DNA of 64,000 nt from Cladorhizidae sp. MBARI D1340-BT2. Its lineage: Eukaryota; Porifera; Demospongiae; Poecilosclerida; Cladorhizidae. Shown one piece after another: positions 57,598 to 64,000 of this stretch. The notes below the pieces were generated by a model that made no database searches, had not been told where the DNA came from, and worked only from the letters and a program-made list of their open reading frames with translations. The stretch lies in assembly GCA_028752905.1 (NCBI GenBank), contig JAQNBH010000017.1, positions 34,203,189 to 34,267,188 of the forward strand, given 5' to 3'. The position numbers were made by a program, and so were the translations under genes. Numbering within the stretch: position 1 is the first letter of the stretch; each line of letters starts with the position of its first letter.

Positions 57598-58547
57598 AGT
57601 GAGCATGTAGGTCAGGTAGAGTTGATGCACGCACACACACACACACACACACAAGCAGCTACGTACAAGTAGTTTGGATCTATTTAGGGGGAAAGTCTTG
57701 CCTTACTTTATCACAACTATTTCAGGACTTTTTAGGATTCCCCCAGTGAGGGTGGGATAGTTGGGACTCTCCCCAGGATGTCCCTATGAGGATGGGATTC
57801 TCAGGATACTTGGGGACTATCCCTAGTGAGGATGGGATTTACAGGATACTTGGGACTATTTATCCCCGGGATGTCCCTAGTGAGGGTAACTCCCTAGATC
57901 AGAATCAGCACTAGCGGAATGGCTATCGCAGTGGTATTCTAGGGCTGGAGGTATTCTAGGGCTAGAGGTATTCTAGGGCTAGAGGTATTCTAGGGCTAGG
58001 GGTATTCTAGGGCTAGGGGTATTCTAGGGCTAGAGGTATTCTAGGGCTAGAGGGGTATTCTAGGGCTAGGGGTATTCTAGGTCTAGGAGTATTCTAGGGC
58101 TAGATGTATTCTAGGGCTAGAGGTATTCTAGGGCAGAGGGCTAGGGGTATTCTAGGACTAGAGATATTCTAGGGCTAGGGGTATTCTAGGGCTAGATGTA
58201 TTCTAGGGCAGGGATATTCTAGGGCTAGGCTGGGGTATTCTAGGGCTAGGTGCATGGCTAGGGCTAAGGTATTCTAGGGCTAGGGGTATTCTAGGGTTAG
58301 GACTGATCTTATGGCTACAGCTAGGTACATCTCAAGCGCCACCCAGTGTGTCCTAGGAAAGGTCGAGGTAATCATGCTTATCATAGAACTCTCTTCACTT
58401 CGTGCAAACCTTAAGAGAAAAACTTGACTCTTCCCCCCCAGCAGATAAAATGTTTACGTACTTAATGGTCTGCCAGTCAGTGGTCTCAGTAAGAGGAGAG
58501 CTACGCAGCGGCAGGAAGGTCCTACTTCTGCACCCTGCGCTGGAGCA
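35384..58547 (-). CDS. MCM8: MCM8 helicase, fourteen exons, 5' end missing
   Basis: AAA+ DNA helicase that works with MCM9 in homologous recombination and crosslink repair. Fourteen exons join in perfect phase to 596 codons: 58547-58462, 57337-57186, 56139-56009, 54333-54275, 54209-54116, 53117-53049, 52114-51961, 51789-51725, 46934-46804, 44346-44163, 42496-42293, 39536-39282, 36638-36549, 35500-35384. Motifs in order: second zinc-finger pair C-x4-C (CSSAGC); [10 protein letters not shown] and [13 protein letters not shown] of the OB fold; Walker [10 protein letters not shown]; presensor [15 protein letters not shown]; Walker [11 protein letters not shown]; sensor 1 [13 protein letters not shown]; arginine finger [11 protein letters not shown]; sensor 2 region [21 protein letters not shown]8-specific [19 protein letters not shown]; winged-helix end [14 protein letters not shown]. 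Human MCM8 has 840 residues, so about 235 N-terminal residues are not accounted for. Confidence 0.95.
35640..35990. repeat. Dispersed repeat family, copies 3
   Basis: CAGTCAAAGTTGGAGACCTC and GAAATTAGCAAGAGGAAGCC match the blocks near 28700 and 30360-30450; the second half appears as an inverted partner (TTGACTAATTGG...TTTCAACAGCTAGCACCTTCC). Confidence 0.55.
36549..36638 (-). CDS. MCM8: MCM8 exon (-2 from end)
   Basis: [20 protein letters not shown] then [10 protein letters not shown]. Donor GTAACA, acceptor CATTGCGTAG. Confidence 0.92.
37540..37830. repeat. Dispersed repeat shared with 53300-53540
   Basis: ACTCTCCAGGCTCTG, AGCTAGCC(T/C)(G/A)GTACA and ATTGATG(G/A)CGTCTGC occur in the same order at both places. 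Class unknown. Confidence 0.55.
37909..38322. repeat. AGC/AGT trinucleotide tract
   Basis: About 410 bp of mixed AGCAGCAGTAGTAGT triplets with AAT and GGT interruptions, in an MCM8 intron. It gives poly-Leu and Tyr/Cys open frames on the minus strand that are not genes. Confidence 0.96.
38820..39025. repeat. AAT/AAC trinucleotide tract
   Basis: Two stretches of AATAATAACAA around a duplicated TCTCTCAACGAACTTTCAAT word that belongs to the palindromic MITE family end. Confidence 0.92.
39028..39212. mobile_element. Palindromic MITE-like element, best full copy
   Basis: Outer word GAACTCACAGTTGACATAAC, left arm AATGACCTCAATAATCAACT to GTTTCGACTAGATGCTCTA, short centre, right arm TAGAGCATCTAGTTGAAACG to GATTGAGAAGGTCATT. 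Inside an MCM8 intron. Confidence 0.72.
39282..39536 (-). CDS. MCM8: MCM8 exon (sensor 2 and MCM8 signature)
   Basis: [74 protein letters not shown]. 85 codons, donor GTATGC. Confidence 0.95.
39880..40565. repeat. 25-bp minisatellite, about 27 copies
   Basis: Units of CTGTTCTCTTCAGCATGTATG plus TAGC with frequent loss of the CAGCATG part. Lies in an MCM8 intron. Confidence 0.95.
40570..42280. other. Intronic stretch of MCM8, repeats only
   Basis: No exon-like frame fits MCM8. Contains CATGCAGCCGATTCT and AACCATGCACCC words in several places, an AAATAAAAGCACCAGCAAAC direct repeat near 41115-41165, and related pieces at 56930-57060. Confidence 0.45.
42293..42496 (-). CDS. MCM8: MCM8 exon whose start is the source of the 63-bp array
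   Basis: 68 codons: [20 protein letters not shown] (variable linker), then [20 protein letters not shown] and [15 protein letters not shown] (conserved). Acceptor TATACATAG, donor GTACGC. The first 47 bases are repeated about 21 times upstream. Confidence 0.94.
42498..43832. repeat. 63-bp minisatellite containing an MCM8 3' splice site
   Basis: About 21 copies. On the minus strand each unit reads TTATATACATAG, then GGTGGCATTGAGACCTCCC, TGGACCAGTCCTCTAGTGG, TCCACTACTTATG. This equals the end of the intron plus the first bases of the exon at 42496, with few changes. Variants: TACAAGATA for TATAACATA, and small insertions near 43203 and 43271. Confidence 0.97.
44163..44346 (-). CDS. MCM8: MCM8 exon (arginine finger)
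   Basis: [40 protein letters not shown], then a Thr/Arg-rich linker. Acceptor TATATATATAG, donor GTGAGT. Confidence 0.95.
44910..46325. repeat. Compound TG array with a fixed spacer
   Basis: About 16 units, each a (TG)n/TTG tract of varying length plus the spacer TTTAGTGTACACATGGCTGC, ATCTCTATTGGTGTGTTGTT, GAACACTG. Spacers are nearly identical while TG lengths differ widely. Confidence 0.96.
46462..46578. repeat. AGT trinucleotide repeat
   Basis: (TAG)n with AAT and GGT interruptions in an MCM8 intron. Confidence 0.93.
46804..46934 (-). CDS. MCM8: MCM8 exon (sensor 1)
   Basis: [43 protein letters not shown]. Donor GTATGT, phase 2. Confidence 0.95.
48090..50440 (+). mobile_element. hAT-superfamily DNA transposon, 2351 bp
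   Basis: Perfect 16-bp terminal inverted repeats CAGGGGTGGGCAAACT (48090-48105) and AGTTTGCCCACCCCTG (50425-50440), flanked by identical 8-bp target duplications CTCAAGAT (48082-48089 and 50441-50448). These ends are the hallmark of Charlie-like hAT elements. Subterminal GCGGCCC words occur at both ends. It carries one transposase gene in plus orientation and lies in an MCM8 intron, antisense to MCM8. Confidence 0.97.
48410..50231 (+). pseudogene. hAT transposase (GTF2IRD2/ZBED-like), frameshifted
   Basis: Begins [23 protein letters not shown]-type zinc finger is visible (CLICHETV...LKRHFQTKH, about residues 43-66). The catalytic region contains ALDESTDI and [10 protein letters not shown], and the C-terminal dimerisation part contains [20 protein letters not shown] and [13 protein letters not shown]. 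The frame shifts near 48860 (ISL to SRRTIVRR), again near 49875 (QLT to SPFTCEIE) and near 49945 before the last block, so it cannot make a full transposase. Related domesticated genes in vertebrates are GTF2IRD2 and ZBED-type proteins. Confidence 0.9.
50449..50545. mobile_element. Palindromic MITE family, left half
   Basis: ATCACCTTCTCAATAATCAA, TTCACTCGATGTTTCGACTA, GATGCTCTAGCCTTCATCAG. Adjacent to the hAT target duplication. Confidence 0.6.
50550..51375. other. MCM8 intronic stretch, nothing recognised
   Basis: A 95-codon plus-strand frame at 51077-51364 has no recognisable motif; AGCTAGCTAG words near 50900-50970. Confidence 0.4.
51380..51438. repeat. TA/TG microsatellite
   Basis: ATATATATAT then (TG)n, MCM8 intron. 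Confidence 0.93.
51725..51789 (-). CDS. MCM8: MCM8 exon (Walker B)
   Basis: [21 protein letters not shown]; acceptor CGATGCAG, donor GTCTGT. 65 bp. The residue run CCC replaces the usual CGI-type sequence before DEFDKM. Confidence 0.94.
51961..52114 (-). CDS. MCM8: MCM8 exon (pre-sensor insert)
   Basis: [51 protein letters not shown]. Acceptor TTGCATCAG, donor GTCATG. Confidence 0.95.
52130..52812. repeat. GGGGA/GGGA purine tract, about 680 bp
   Basis: Almost pure A/G on the plus strand, built from GGAGGGGAAGGGGAGAGAAG blocks of roughly 20-40 bp. Long artefact frames ([12 protein letters not shown]) result. G runs of 3-4 at 1-3-base spacing suit quadruplex folding, and the purine/pyrimidine strand split suits triplex DNA. 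Confidence 0.96.
53049..53117 (-). CDS. MCM8: MCM8 exon (Walker A)
   Basis: [20 protein letters not shown] then KSQ. 69 bp, donor GTACAC. Confidence 0.95.
54116..54209 (-). CDS. MCM8: MCM8 exon
   Basis: [31 protein letters not shown]. Acceptor CATTTCTGCAG, donor GTATGT. Confidence 0.95.
54275..54333 (-). CDS. MCM8: MCM8 exon (59 bp)
   Basis: [19 protein letters not shown]; acceptor CCCCTTGCAG, donor GTGAGA, phase 2. Too short for an ORF scan. Confidence 0.92.
54397..55968. repeat. AC-rich minisatellite, about 1.6 kb
   Basis: ACACAACACAGTGCCACAC units with (AC)n of varying length, around 70 copies. Ends about 65 bp from an MCM8 acceptor. Gives open frames of over 360 codons on both strands ([16 protein letters not shown]) that are artefacts. 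Confidence 0.97.
56009..56139 (-). CDS. MCM8: MCM8 exon (OB fold)
   Basis: [43 protein letters not shown]. Acceptor CCTCCTGCAG, donor GTCTCA. Confidence 0.93.
56210..57150. other. MCM8 intronic stretch, no exon seen
   Basis: No frame fits MCM8. CATGCAGCCCGTTCTCAC near 56950 resembles words at 41485-41525 and 62860-63040. Confidence 0.4.
57186..57337 (-). CDS. MCM8: MCM8 exon with GC donor
   Basis: [50 protein letters not shown]. The phase requires the donor GAAG then GCAAGC at 57185, a GC-AG intron. Acceptor GTATGGAAG sits directly behind a TG repeat. Confidence 0.92.
57347..57655. repeat. AC repeat with fixed spacer, about 5 copies
   Basis: (AC)n blocks separated by CAGTGAGCATGTAGGTCAGG and TAGAGTTGATGC. 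Abuts an MCM8 acceptor by under 20 bp. Confidence 0.95.
57940..58310. repeat. 18-20-bp minisatellite GGTATTCTAGGGCTAGAG
   Basis: About 18 copies with small length changes; same motif, in reverse complement, as the loose copies at 9580-9740 and 10270-10335. Confidence 0.93.
58462..58547 (-). CDS. MCM8: MCM8 most 5' exon found (zinc-finger second half)
   Basis: [20 protein letters not shown] then ETTDWQTI. The C-x4-C pair and RSSPLT...DWQ(S/T)IK match MCM8. Acceptor CTCTATGCAG, donor GTACGT, phase 2. Confidence 0.92.
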
Positions 58548-58689
58548 CTGCATAGAGATATAAAGAATAGGCAATTGACATGTTTAGCAGCTCAAGTAGG
58601 CTTGGGTATAAACTGCACACATTTAAAACAATTTTTCAATTTACTATATAGAAACATTCTCAAATATTTGCAGATGATGACGAACAGAA

Positions 58690-59700
58690 GATTGGAAGGG
58701 AGAGACAGGCATAGCAGTGTCTGGATGACATCTGAGCACAGAGAGACAGGCATGCCAGTGTCTGGATCATCTGAGCACAGACAGTTCTGGCAGGCAGGTG
58801 TCTGGATGGCATCAGAGCACAGACAGTTCTGGTAGGCAGGTGTCTGGATGCATCAGAGCACAGACAGTTCTGGCATGCCAGTGTCTGGATCATCTGAGCA
58901 CAGACAGTTCTGGCAGGCAGGTGTCTGGATGGCATCAGAGCACAGACAGTTCTGGCAGACAGGTGTCTGGATGCATCAGAGCACAGACAGTTCTGGCATG
59001 CCAGTGTCTGGATCATCTGAGCACAGACAGTTCTGGCAGGCAGGTGTCTGGATGGCATCTGAGCACAGACAGTTCTGGCAGACAGGTGTCTGGATGGCAT
59101 CAGAGCACAGACAGTTCTGGCATGCCAGTGTCTGGATCATCTGAGCACAGACAGTTCTGGCAGGCAGGTGTCTGGATGGCATCAGAGCACAGACAGTTCT
59201 GGCAGGCAGGTGTCTGGATCATCTGAGCACAGACAGTTCTGGCATGCCAGTGTCTGGATCATCTGAGCACAGACAGTTCTGGCAGGCAGGTGTCTGGATG
59301 GCATCTGAGCACAGACAGTTCTGGCATGCCAGTGTCTGGATCATCTGAGCACAGACAGTTCTGGCAGGCAGGTGTCTGGATGGCATCTGAGCACAGACAG
59401 TTCTGGCAGGCAGGTGTCTGGATGGCATCTGAGCACAGACAGTTCTGGCAGACAGGTGTCTGGATGGCATCAGAGCACAGACAGTTCTGGCAGACAGGTG
59501 TCTGGATGGCATCAGAGCACAGACAGTTCTGGCAGGCAGGTGTCTGGATCATCTGAGCACAGACAGTTCTGGCATGCCAGTGTCTGGATGGCATCTGAGC
59601 ACAGACAGTTCTGGCAGGCAGGTGTCTGGATGGCACCTGAGCACAGACAGTTCTGGCATGCCAGTGTCTGGATGGCATCTGAGCACAGACAGTTCTGCCC
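58690..59700. repeat. 40-42-bp minisatellite, about 25 copies
   Basis: Two alternating unit types: GCACAGACAGTTCTGGCAGG with CAGGTGTCTGGATGGCATC, and the same with GGCATGCCAGTGTCTGGATC. Ordering is irregular. Confidence 0.96.
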
Positions 59701-59759
59701 CCATACAGTAGTGAGCCAGTTAGGATTAAACCGAGAAGATTAAAATCCAAAAAAGAAAT

Positions 59760-60790
59760 GTTAAACAGTTTTTAAAAAATCCAAAAGGGTTAGTTTAAAA
59801 AAATCTAAAAGGAAAGGGTTAAACACACAGTAAATCCTGGCTTATCTAAATGTACATGGGACCCCCCTTTGTGTTTGGATAAGTGAAGAGTTGTTACATA
59901 CAGCTGGTTGAGTTCAGGAAATGAGAGCAGTGGCAGCTGTTAACTAGGGTGCCAGCTAAAAGTGGAAGGTACAGAAGGTTGGGAAGTCTTGGTGGGTTTG
60001 AAAAGAAGCAGATAAGACTTGCAGCTGCACTAACAAACTACTGCAACTAGCTTAGCGCTAATGGCTAATGCTAATGGCTAATGACTAGTAGTGGACTTGA
60101 ATTAATGAGCCCCCCCCCCCCCCCCCCACCCCACCCAAAAGATCCGCATCCTTTCACACCTCAGCTACACAGGAGTGTACAAGGGTTCCCCCCCCCCCCC
60201 CCCACCCCGCCCAAAATTGACAGGACAGTTGAGCAGTATTCTTGTTATTTGTACAAACTCCTTTCTACTGGCTCCAGAGGATCTCAGAGGCCATAAAAAG
60301 TGTTAGACTCAGGAAGACCTGCATGGAGTGTGCTTAGAATCATCAAGGAGCTTGGCATCTTTCCTTTGGCATCCTTCCTCTTGCTGTTCTCTCCTCCAAC
60401 AAGATTTGAAAAAATAAGACATCAAGACACTTGGGGTGTTCTCTGGAGTCGGTGCAGACATTTCAGGGATGCCTCTACTGCCTGACATATTCCAACGCAT
60501 GGTATGCCAAATTAACTACTTTTTCTGACAGTGCTCAATTTCATAGCCCTCTAGTGTAATCGAGTTCAGTAGTCCACTTAGACCAGCCAAGACTCGTGAA
60601 CCAAATGTGCATTGCTATGACAAGCACTGTTCTATTTTTATGGATGGTGATCAATATTATGCCATACAGCCTCCACCAGATAAATATGGATGTCTGCTCA
60701 GCCTGGTCACAAACACCATCATGAAATACACCTTATGCCAAGATCACATAGAAAGTATAACAGTTTCCCATACCATCATATGATTACAGT
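59760..60790. other. Non-coding stretch with C homopolymers
   Basis: C runs near 60110-60127 and 60189-60203; AATGGCTAATGCTAATGGCT short repeat near 60055. The missing MCM8 5' exons should lie here or further upstream, but no frame with the first CxxC of the zinc finger was found. Confidence 0.4.
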
Positions 60791-60794
60791 AAGC

Positions 60795-61095
60795 AAACAT
60801 ATGCAAGCATATAGTTATAGTATGCAAGTGTATAATTATAGTATGCAAGCGTATAATTGTAGTATGCAAGCGTATAGTTATAGTATGCAAGCATATAATT
60901 ATATTAGTATGCAAGCATATAATTATAGTATGCAAGCATATAATTATATTAGAATGCAAGCATATAATTATAAGCATGCAAGCATATAATTATATATAAT
61001 TATAGAATGCAAGCATATAATTATAGTATGCAAGCATATAATATATTAGTATGCAAGCATATAATTATAGTATGCAAGCATATAGTTATAGAACA
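60795..61095. repeat. 21-bp minisatellite, block 1
   Basis: About 15 copies of TATGCAAGCATATAATTATA. The same family returns at 61660-62515 and 63340-63475. Confidence 0.94.
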
Positions 61096-61659
61096 GCTAA
61101 ACCACTGGAAGTAATGCTGATGGAAAGGGGGGAAAACAGATTGAGAAGCCACCAAGACCAGTGGGAGCAGACACTGCTTAGGATTGCATATGGATAAAAA
61201 CAAATAAAAAAAGATAGCAGAAAGCTCCTAATCACGACAACAAGGGGAGAGACAAAAACTGTGAGAAGTGAGCCACAGATGCCTACGCGGTGAGCTTGAT
61301 AGGGAGAACAGGAAATCCCCGAGCAGCGACAAAACGTCGACACAGGCCGAGACAAAATGGACATGCCAGGAGTGAGCATAATAATAGATTGATGAGCTAA
61401 TACAGTGCCCCTGAGCAGTGTCACTAACTGCATTGAGACAGGAAGAGGCTGAGAGCAGGAAAGCTGAGCAGCAATACCTGCACAAGCTGAGACAAGTGAT
61501 GTCAAGAGAGAGCATATAATTATATTTATATAAATCAACCCGGGACATCTGGTATTGGTCTAAGTATGCAAGGCGTCCATACATATAATTATATTGCCAA
61601 GATCATAGCTTTTCAAAAGGCTGCTCTTCTTTCTACAAAGTCAACTTCCTAGTATTCAA

Positions 61660-62515
61660 GCATATAATAATAGCATGCAAGCATGTAATAATAGCATGCA
61701 AGCATGTAATAATAGCATGCAAGCATGTAATAATAGCATCCTTCAGCATGCAAGCATGTTATAATAGCATGCATGCATGCATGTAATAATAGCATGCATG
61801 CATGTAATAATAGTATGCAAGCATGTAATAATAATAGCATGCAAGCATGTAATAATAGCATGCATGCATGTAATAATAGCATGCATGCATGTAATAATAG
61901 CATGCATGCATGTAATAATAGTATGCAAGCATGTAATAATAGCATGCATGTATGAAATAATAGTATGCAAGCATGTAATAAGTATGCAAGCATATAATAA
62001 TAGTATGCAAGCATATAATAATAGTATGCAAGCATGTTGCAAGCATATAATAATAGTATATGCAAGCATGTAATAATAGTATGCAAGCTTATAATAATAG
62101 TATGCAAGCATATAATAATAGTATTCAAGCATATAATAATAGTATGCAAGCATGTAATAATAGCATGCATGCTTGTAATAATAGTATGCAAGCTTATAAT
62201 AATAGTATGCAAGCATATAATAATAGTATGCAAGCATGTAAGAATAGTATGCAAGCATATAATAGTATGCAAGCATATTATAGCATGCAAACAATAGTAT
62301 GCAAGCATATAATAATAGTATGCAAGCATATAATAATAGTATGCAAGCATATAATAGTAGTATGCAAGCATATAATAATAGTGTGCAAGCATATAATTAT
62401 AGTATGCAAGCATATAATAATAGTATGCAAGCATATAATAATAGTATGCAAGCATATAATAATAGTATGCAAGCATATAATAATAGTGTGCAAGCATATA
62501 ATTATAGTATGAAAA
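61660..62515. repeat. 21-bp minisatellite, block 2
   Basis: About 42 copies of TATGCAAGCATATAATAATA plus G, with GCATGCATGCATGTAATAAT variants. Produces HACILLLYACI-type artefact frames. Confidence 0.96.
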
Positions 62516-62819
62516 TATACAATATACAGCATATTAAAATGAAATTCAAGACCTCGTGTGGCCAGCTGCAAGTACTCTGATTTTAGCTGACCTCCAGCTT
62601 CTGCATGATGGGAGGGTCATCTTTCTGATAACGCCATATCCACAACTGGCCTAGTCTTGCCATGACTGGTCTTCCTTGGCGCACAATGTCTTATCTTCTA
62701 CACTCCTTCTGGATCCAGTCTGTCCCCAACACCAGCTAATACTGCAAGTAGACATGCTGTCAGCTACAATAGTAATGTCTGAATATAAGAAACTTCAGCA
62801 TCATCTCATTATGTAGTCA

Positions 62820-63040
62820 ATTCTATCATCTCCACTGACTGTGCAGTCACTTCTCTACTGACCATGCAGCTAGTCCTCTCCTCTAATGACTTAGCATTCT
62901 CTCTGCTCTACCGTATGCAGCCAGTCCTCTCCACGGACTATACAGCAAGTCCTCTCTCCTCTACTGACTATGCAGCCAGCTCTCTCTCCTGTCCTGACTG
63001 TGCAGCCAGTTCTCTCTCCTCTACTGCCTATGCAGTCAGG
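62820..63040. repeat. Loose repeat of about 30 bp
   Basis: Copies of TATGCAGCCAGTCCTCTC and CTCTACTGACTATGCAGC. Confidence 0.75.
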
Positions 63041-63339
63041 CAGTTGTTTCATCCTAGATGTCGCATCTACAGCTGGCTGGCCAGCAATGAAAACATGATG
63101 GTCAACCAGTTAACTTTCTTTCTCGGATTCAGCCAAGTCTCTAAATCTCAACTCTTCACCATATCTTGTATGCTGCACCATAATCACTTGTCCACTTTGC
63201 TGGCAGTCTTTAATGAAACATGTCTATTGTTACTACAAACATAAAGCCTACTCTACGGATAGAGGTCAATATTAGTACCACACTTCTGGATCAATACCTC
63301 AAACCATATGCAAGAATCTAGTCAGAGCATGCAAGCATT

Positions 63340-63475
63340 TAATCATATAATTATAGTATGCAAGCATACAGGCATAGTATACAAGTGTCTAGCAAGGATA
63401 TAATCATAGTATGCAAGGATGTCACTATAATATACAAGCATATAATCATAGTGTGCAAGAATATAATTATAGTAT
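63340..63475. repeat. 21-bp minisatellite, decayed block 3
   Basis: Worn ATAGTATGCAAGCATA copies ending exactly at the stop codon of the last coding region. Confidence 0.8.
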
Positions 63476-64000
63476 AGGGTCCACGATGACAACCTCGTTC
63501 CATGTCCAAGCGGAGAGCTCTTGTTGGCCCGTAGTGTCCAGTGCGATGGACTTGTCGGGTTCCAATACCATGAATATCTCATCTCCTTCATGACTGGAGG
63601 TCTGTGGACTGCTTGAAACAGTAGGCCTCCACCACATAGTAGTAAAACAGGTAGTGGAGCGGGATCCTGCGGACCACGCTGACGTACACCTACTAAGCGG
63701 TAGTCAAACTTGCAATGGGGCCTGTGGAGGAGGTACTCCCTTGTCAGCTTGGACATCAAGGTTCCGCTGGACATCACCAGTTGCATGAATCTCTTCTGGT
63801 ACTCCATGTTCTGGCGTATCTTGGTCCTCGGCCTGGGCAACAGGGCTTTGATTTCGTAATGGAACTTCGCCTCCCAGAGTACAAGTTCCAGAGCACGTTC
63901 GTCGTCGGCGATGACACGTAACTCCTCCTCCTTGTCGGGGGCTAGTCGTAGGAAGCAGTACTCCATGCCGTAATCCAGCACGTTGTAAAGCTCAGGACAG
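63467..64000 (-). pseudogene. 3' end of an unrecognised protein gene, frame broken twice
   Basis: Open from the window edge: CPELYNVLDYGMEYCFLRLA, ELVLWEAKFHYEIKALLPR, EYLLHRPHCKFDYRLVGV. Near 63692 the protein-like signal moves to a second frame (VYVSVVRRIPLHYLFYYYV, VEAYCFKQSTDLQ) and near 63593 to a third (GDEIFMVLEPDKSIALDTTG, QQELSAWTWNEVVIVDPIL, stop at 63467-63469). The three parts read as one protein if a GT dinucleotide and one further base were lost. Either a young pseudogene or assembly indels. No intron is seen in 530 bp. I do not recognise the family. Confidence 0.6.

Noticed and set aside
62575..62745. Minus-strand exon-like frame GRPVMARLGQLWIWRYQKDD
   Set aside because: No matching splice phase with MCM8 and no recognisable domain; not the missing MCM8 zinc-finger half.
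1..64000. tRNA, rRNA or other structured RNA genes
   Set aside because: No cloverleaf with A- and B-box words or rRNA-like block was seen by eye; a tRNAscan or Infernal run would be needed to exclude them.

Overview
The window looks like nuclear DNA of an early-branching metazoan, most likely a demosponge. The reasons are animal-type split genes with GT-AG introns, MCM8, PNPLA8, OXSM and FDX2 orthologues, animal hAT and pogo/Tigger transposons, and intergenic DNA rich in AGCTAGC/ATGCATGC-type words and tandem repeats. The clade is inferred from composition and was not tested by any search.

Layout. 1-8.7 kb: a 23-bp minisatellite running into a probable terminal exon (+), AT-rich and retroelement debris, and two minus-strand coding pieces, including an STI1-type domain exon and a 5' exon at 8248-8715. 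8991-31153 (+): a five-exon PNPLA8-like patatin phospholipase (502 codons read). Its third intron, about 11 kb, holds a Tigger-derived element, a 22-bp minisatellite and a 6.3-kb array of about 175 copies of a 36-bp unit. 31768-33075 (-): intronless mitochondrial-type beta-ketoacyl-ACP synthase OXSM, head-to-head with a three-exon mitochondrial [2Fe-2S] ferredoxin FDX2 (33408-34761, +). 35384-58547 (-): fourteen exons of MCM8, from the second half of its zinc finger to the stop codon; almost every longer intron holds a different tandem repeat and one holds a 2.35-kb hAT transposon with an intact 8-bp target duplication. 58.6-63.4 kb: minisatellites and unassigned DNA. 63467-64000 (-): the 3' end of an unrecognised protein gene whose frame is broken twice.

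How genes relate. OXSM (mitochondrial fatty acid synthesis, which makes acyl-ACP) and FDX2 (electron donor for Fe-S assembly) share a 332-bp divergent interval containing a perfect 11-bp-arm palindrome. In other eukaryotes acyl-ACP is part of the NFS1-ISD11 cysteine desulfurase complex, so co-expression would make sense. PNPLA8 is usually a mitochondrial/peroxisomal membrane lipase and starts 275 bp from the minus-strand STI1-type gene.

The most unusual pattern is that three separate tandem arrays contain the edge of a coding exon: the 23-bp array ends in a probable exon start, the 63-bp array repeats an MCM8 3' splice site plus exon start, and a roughly 67-bp array repeats the OXSM C-terminus and stop codon. 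The 36-bp array is built from an 8-mer alternating with its own reverse complement. Giant open frames in that array (over 2,100 codons in two frames) are repeat artefacts, not genes.
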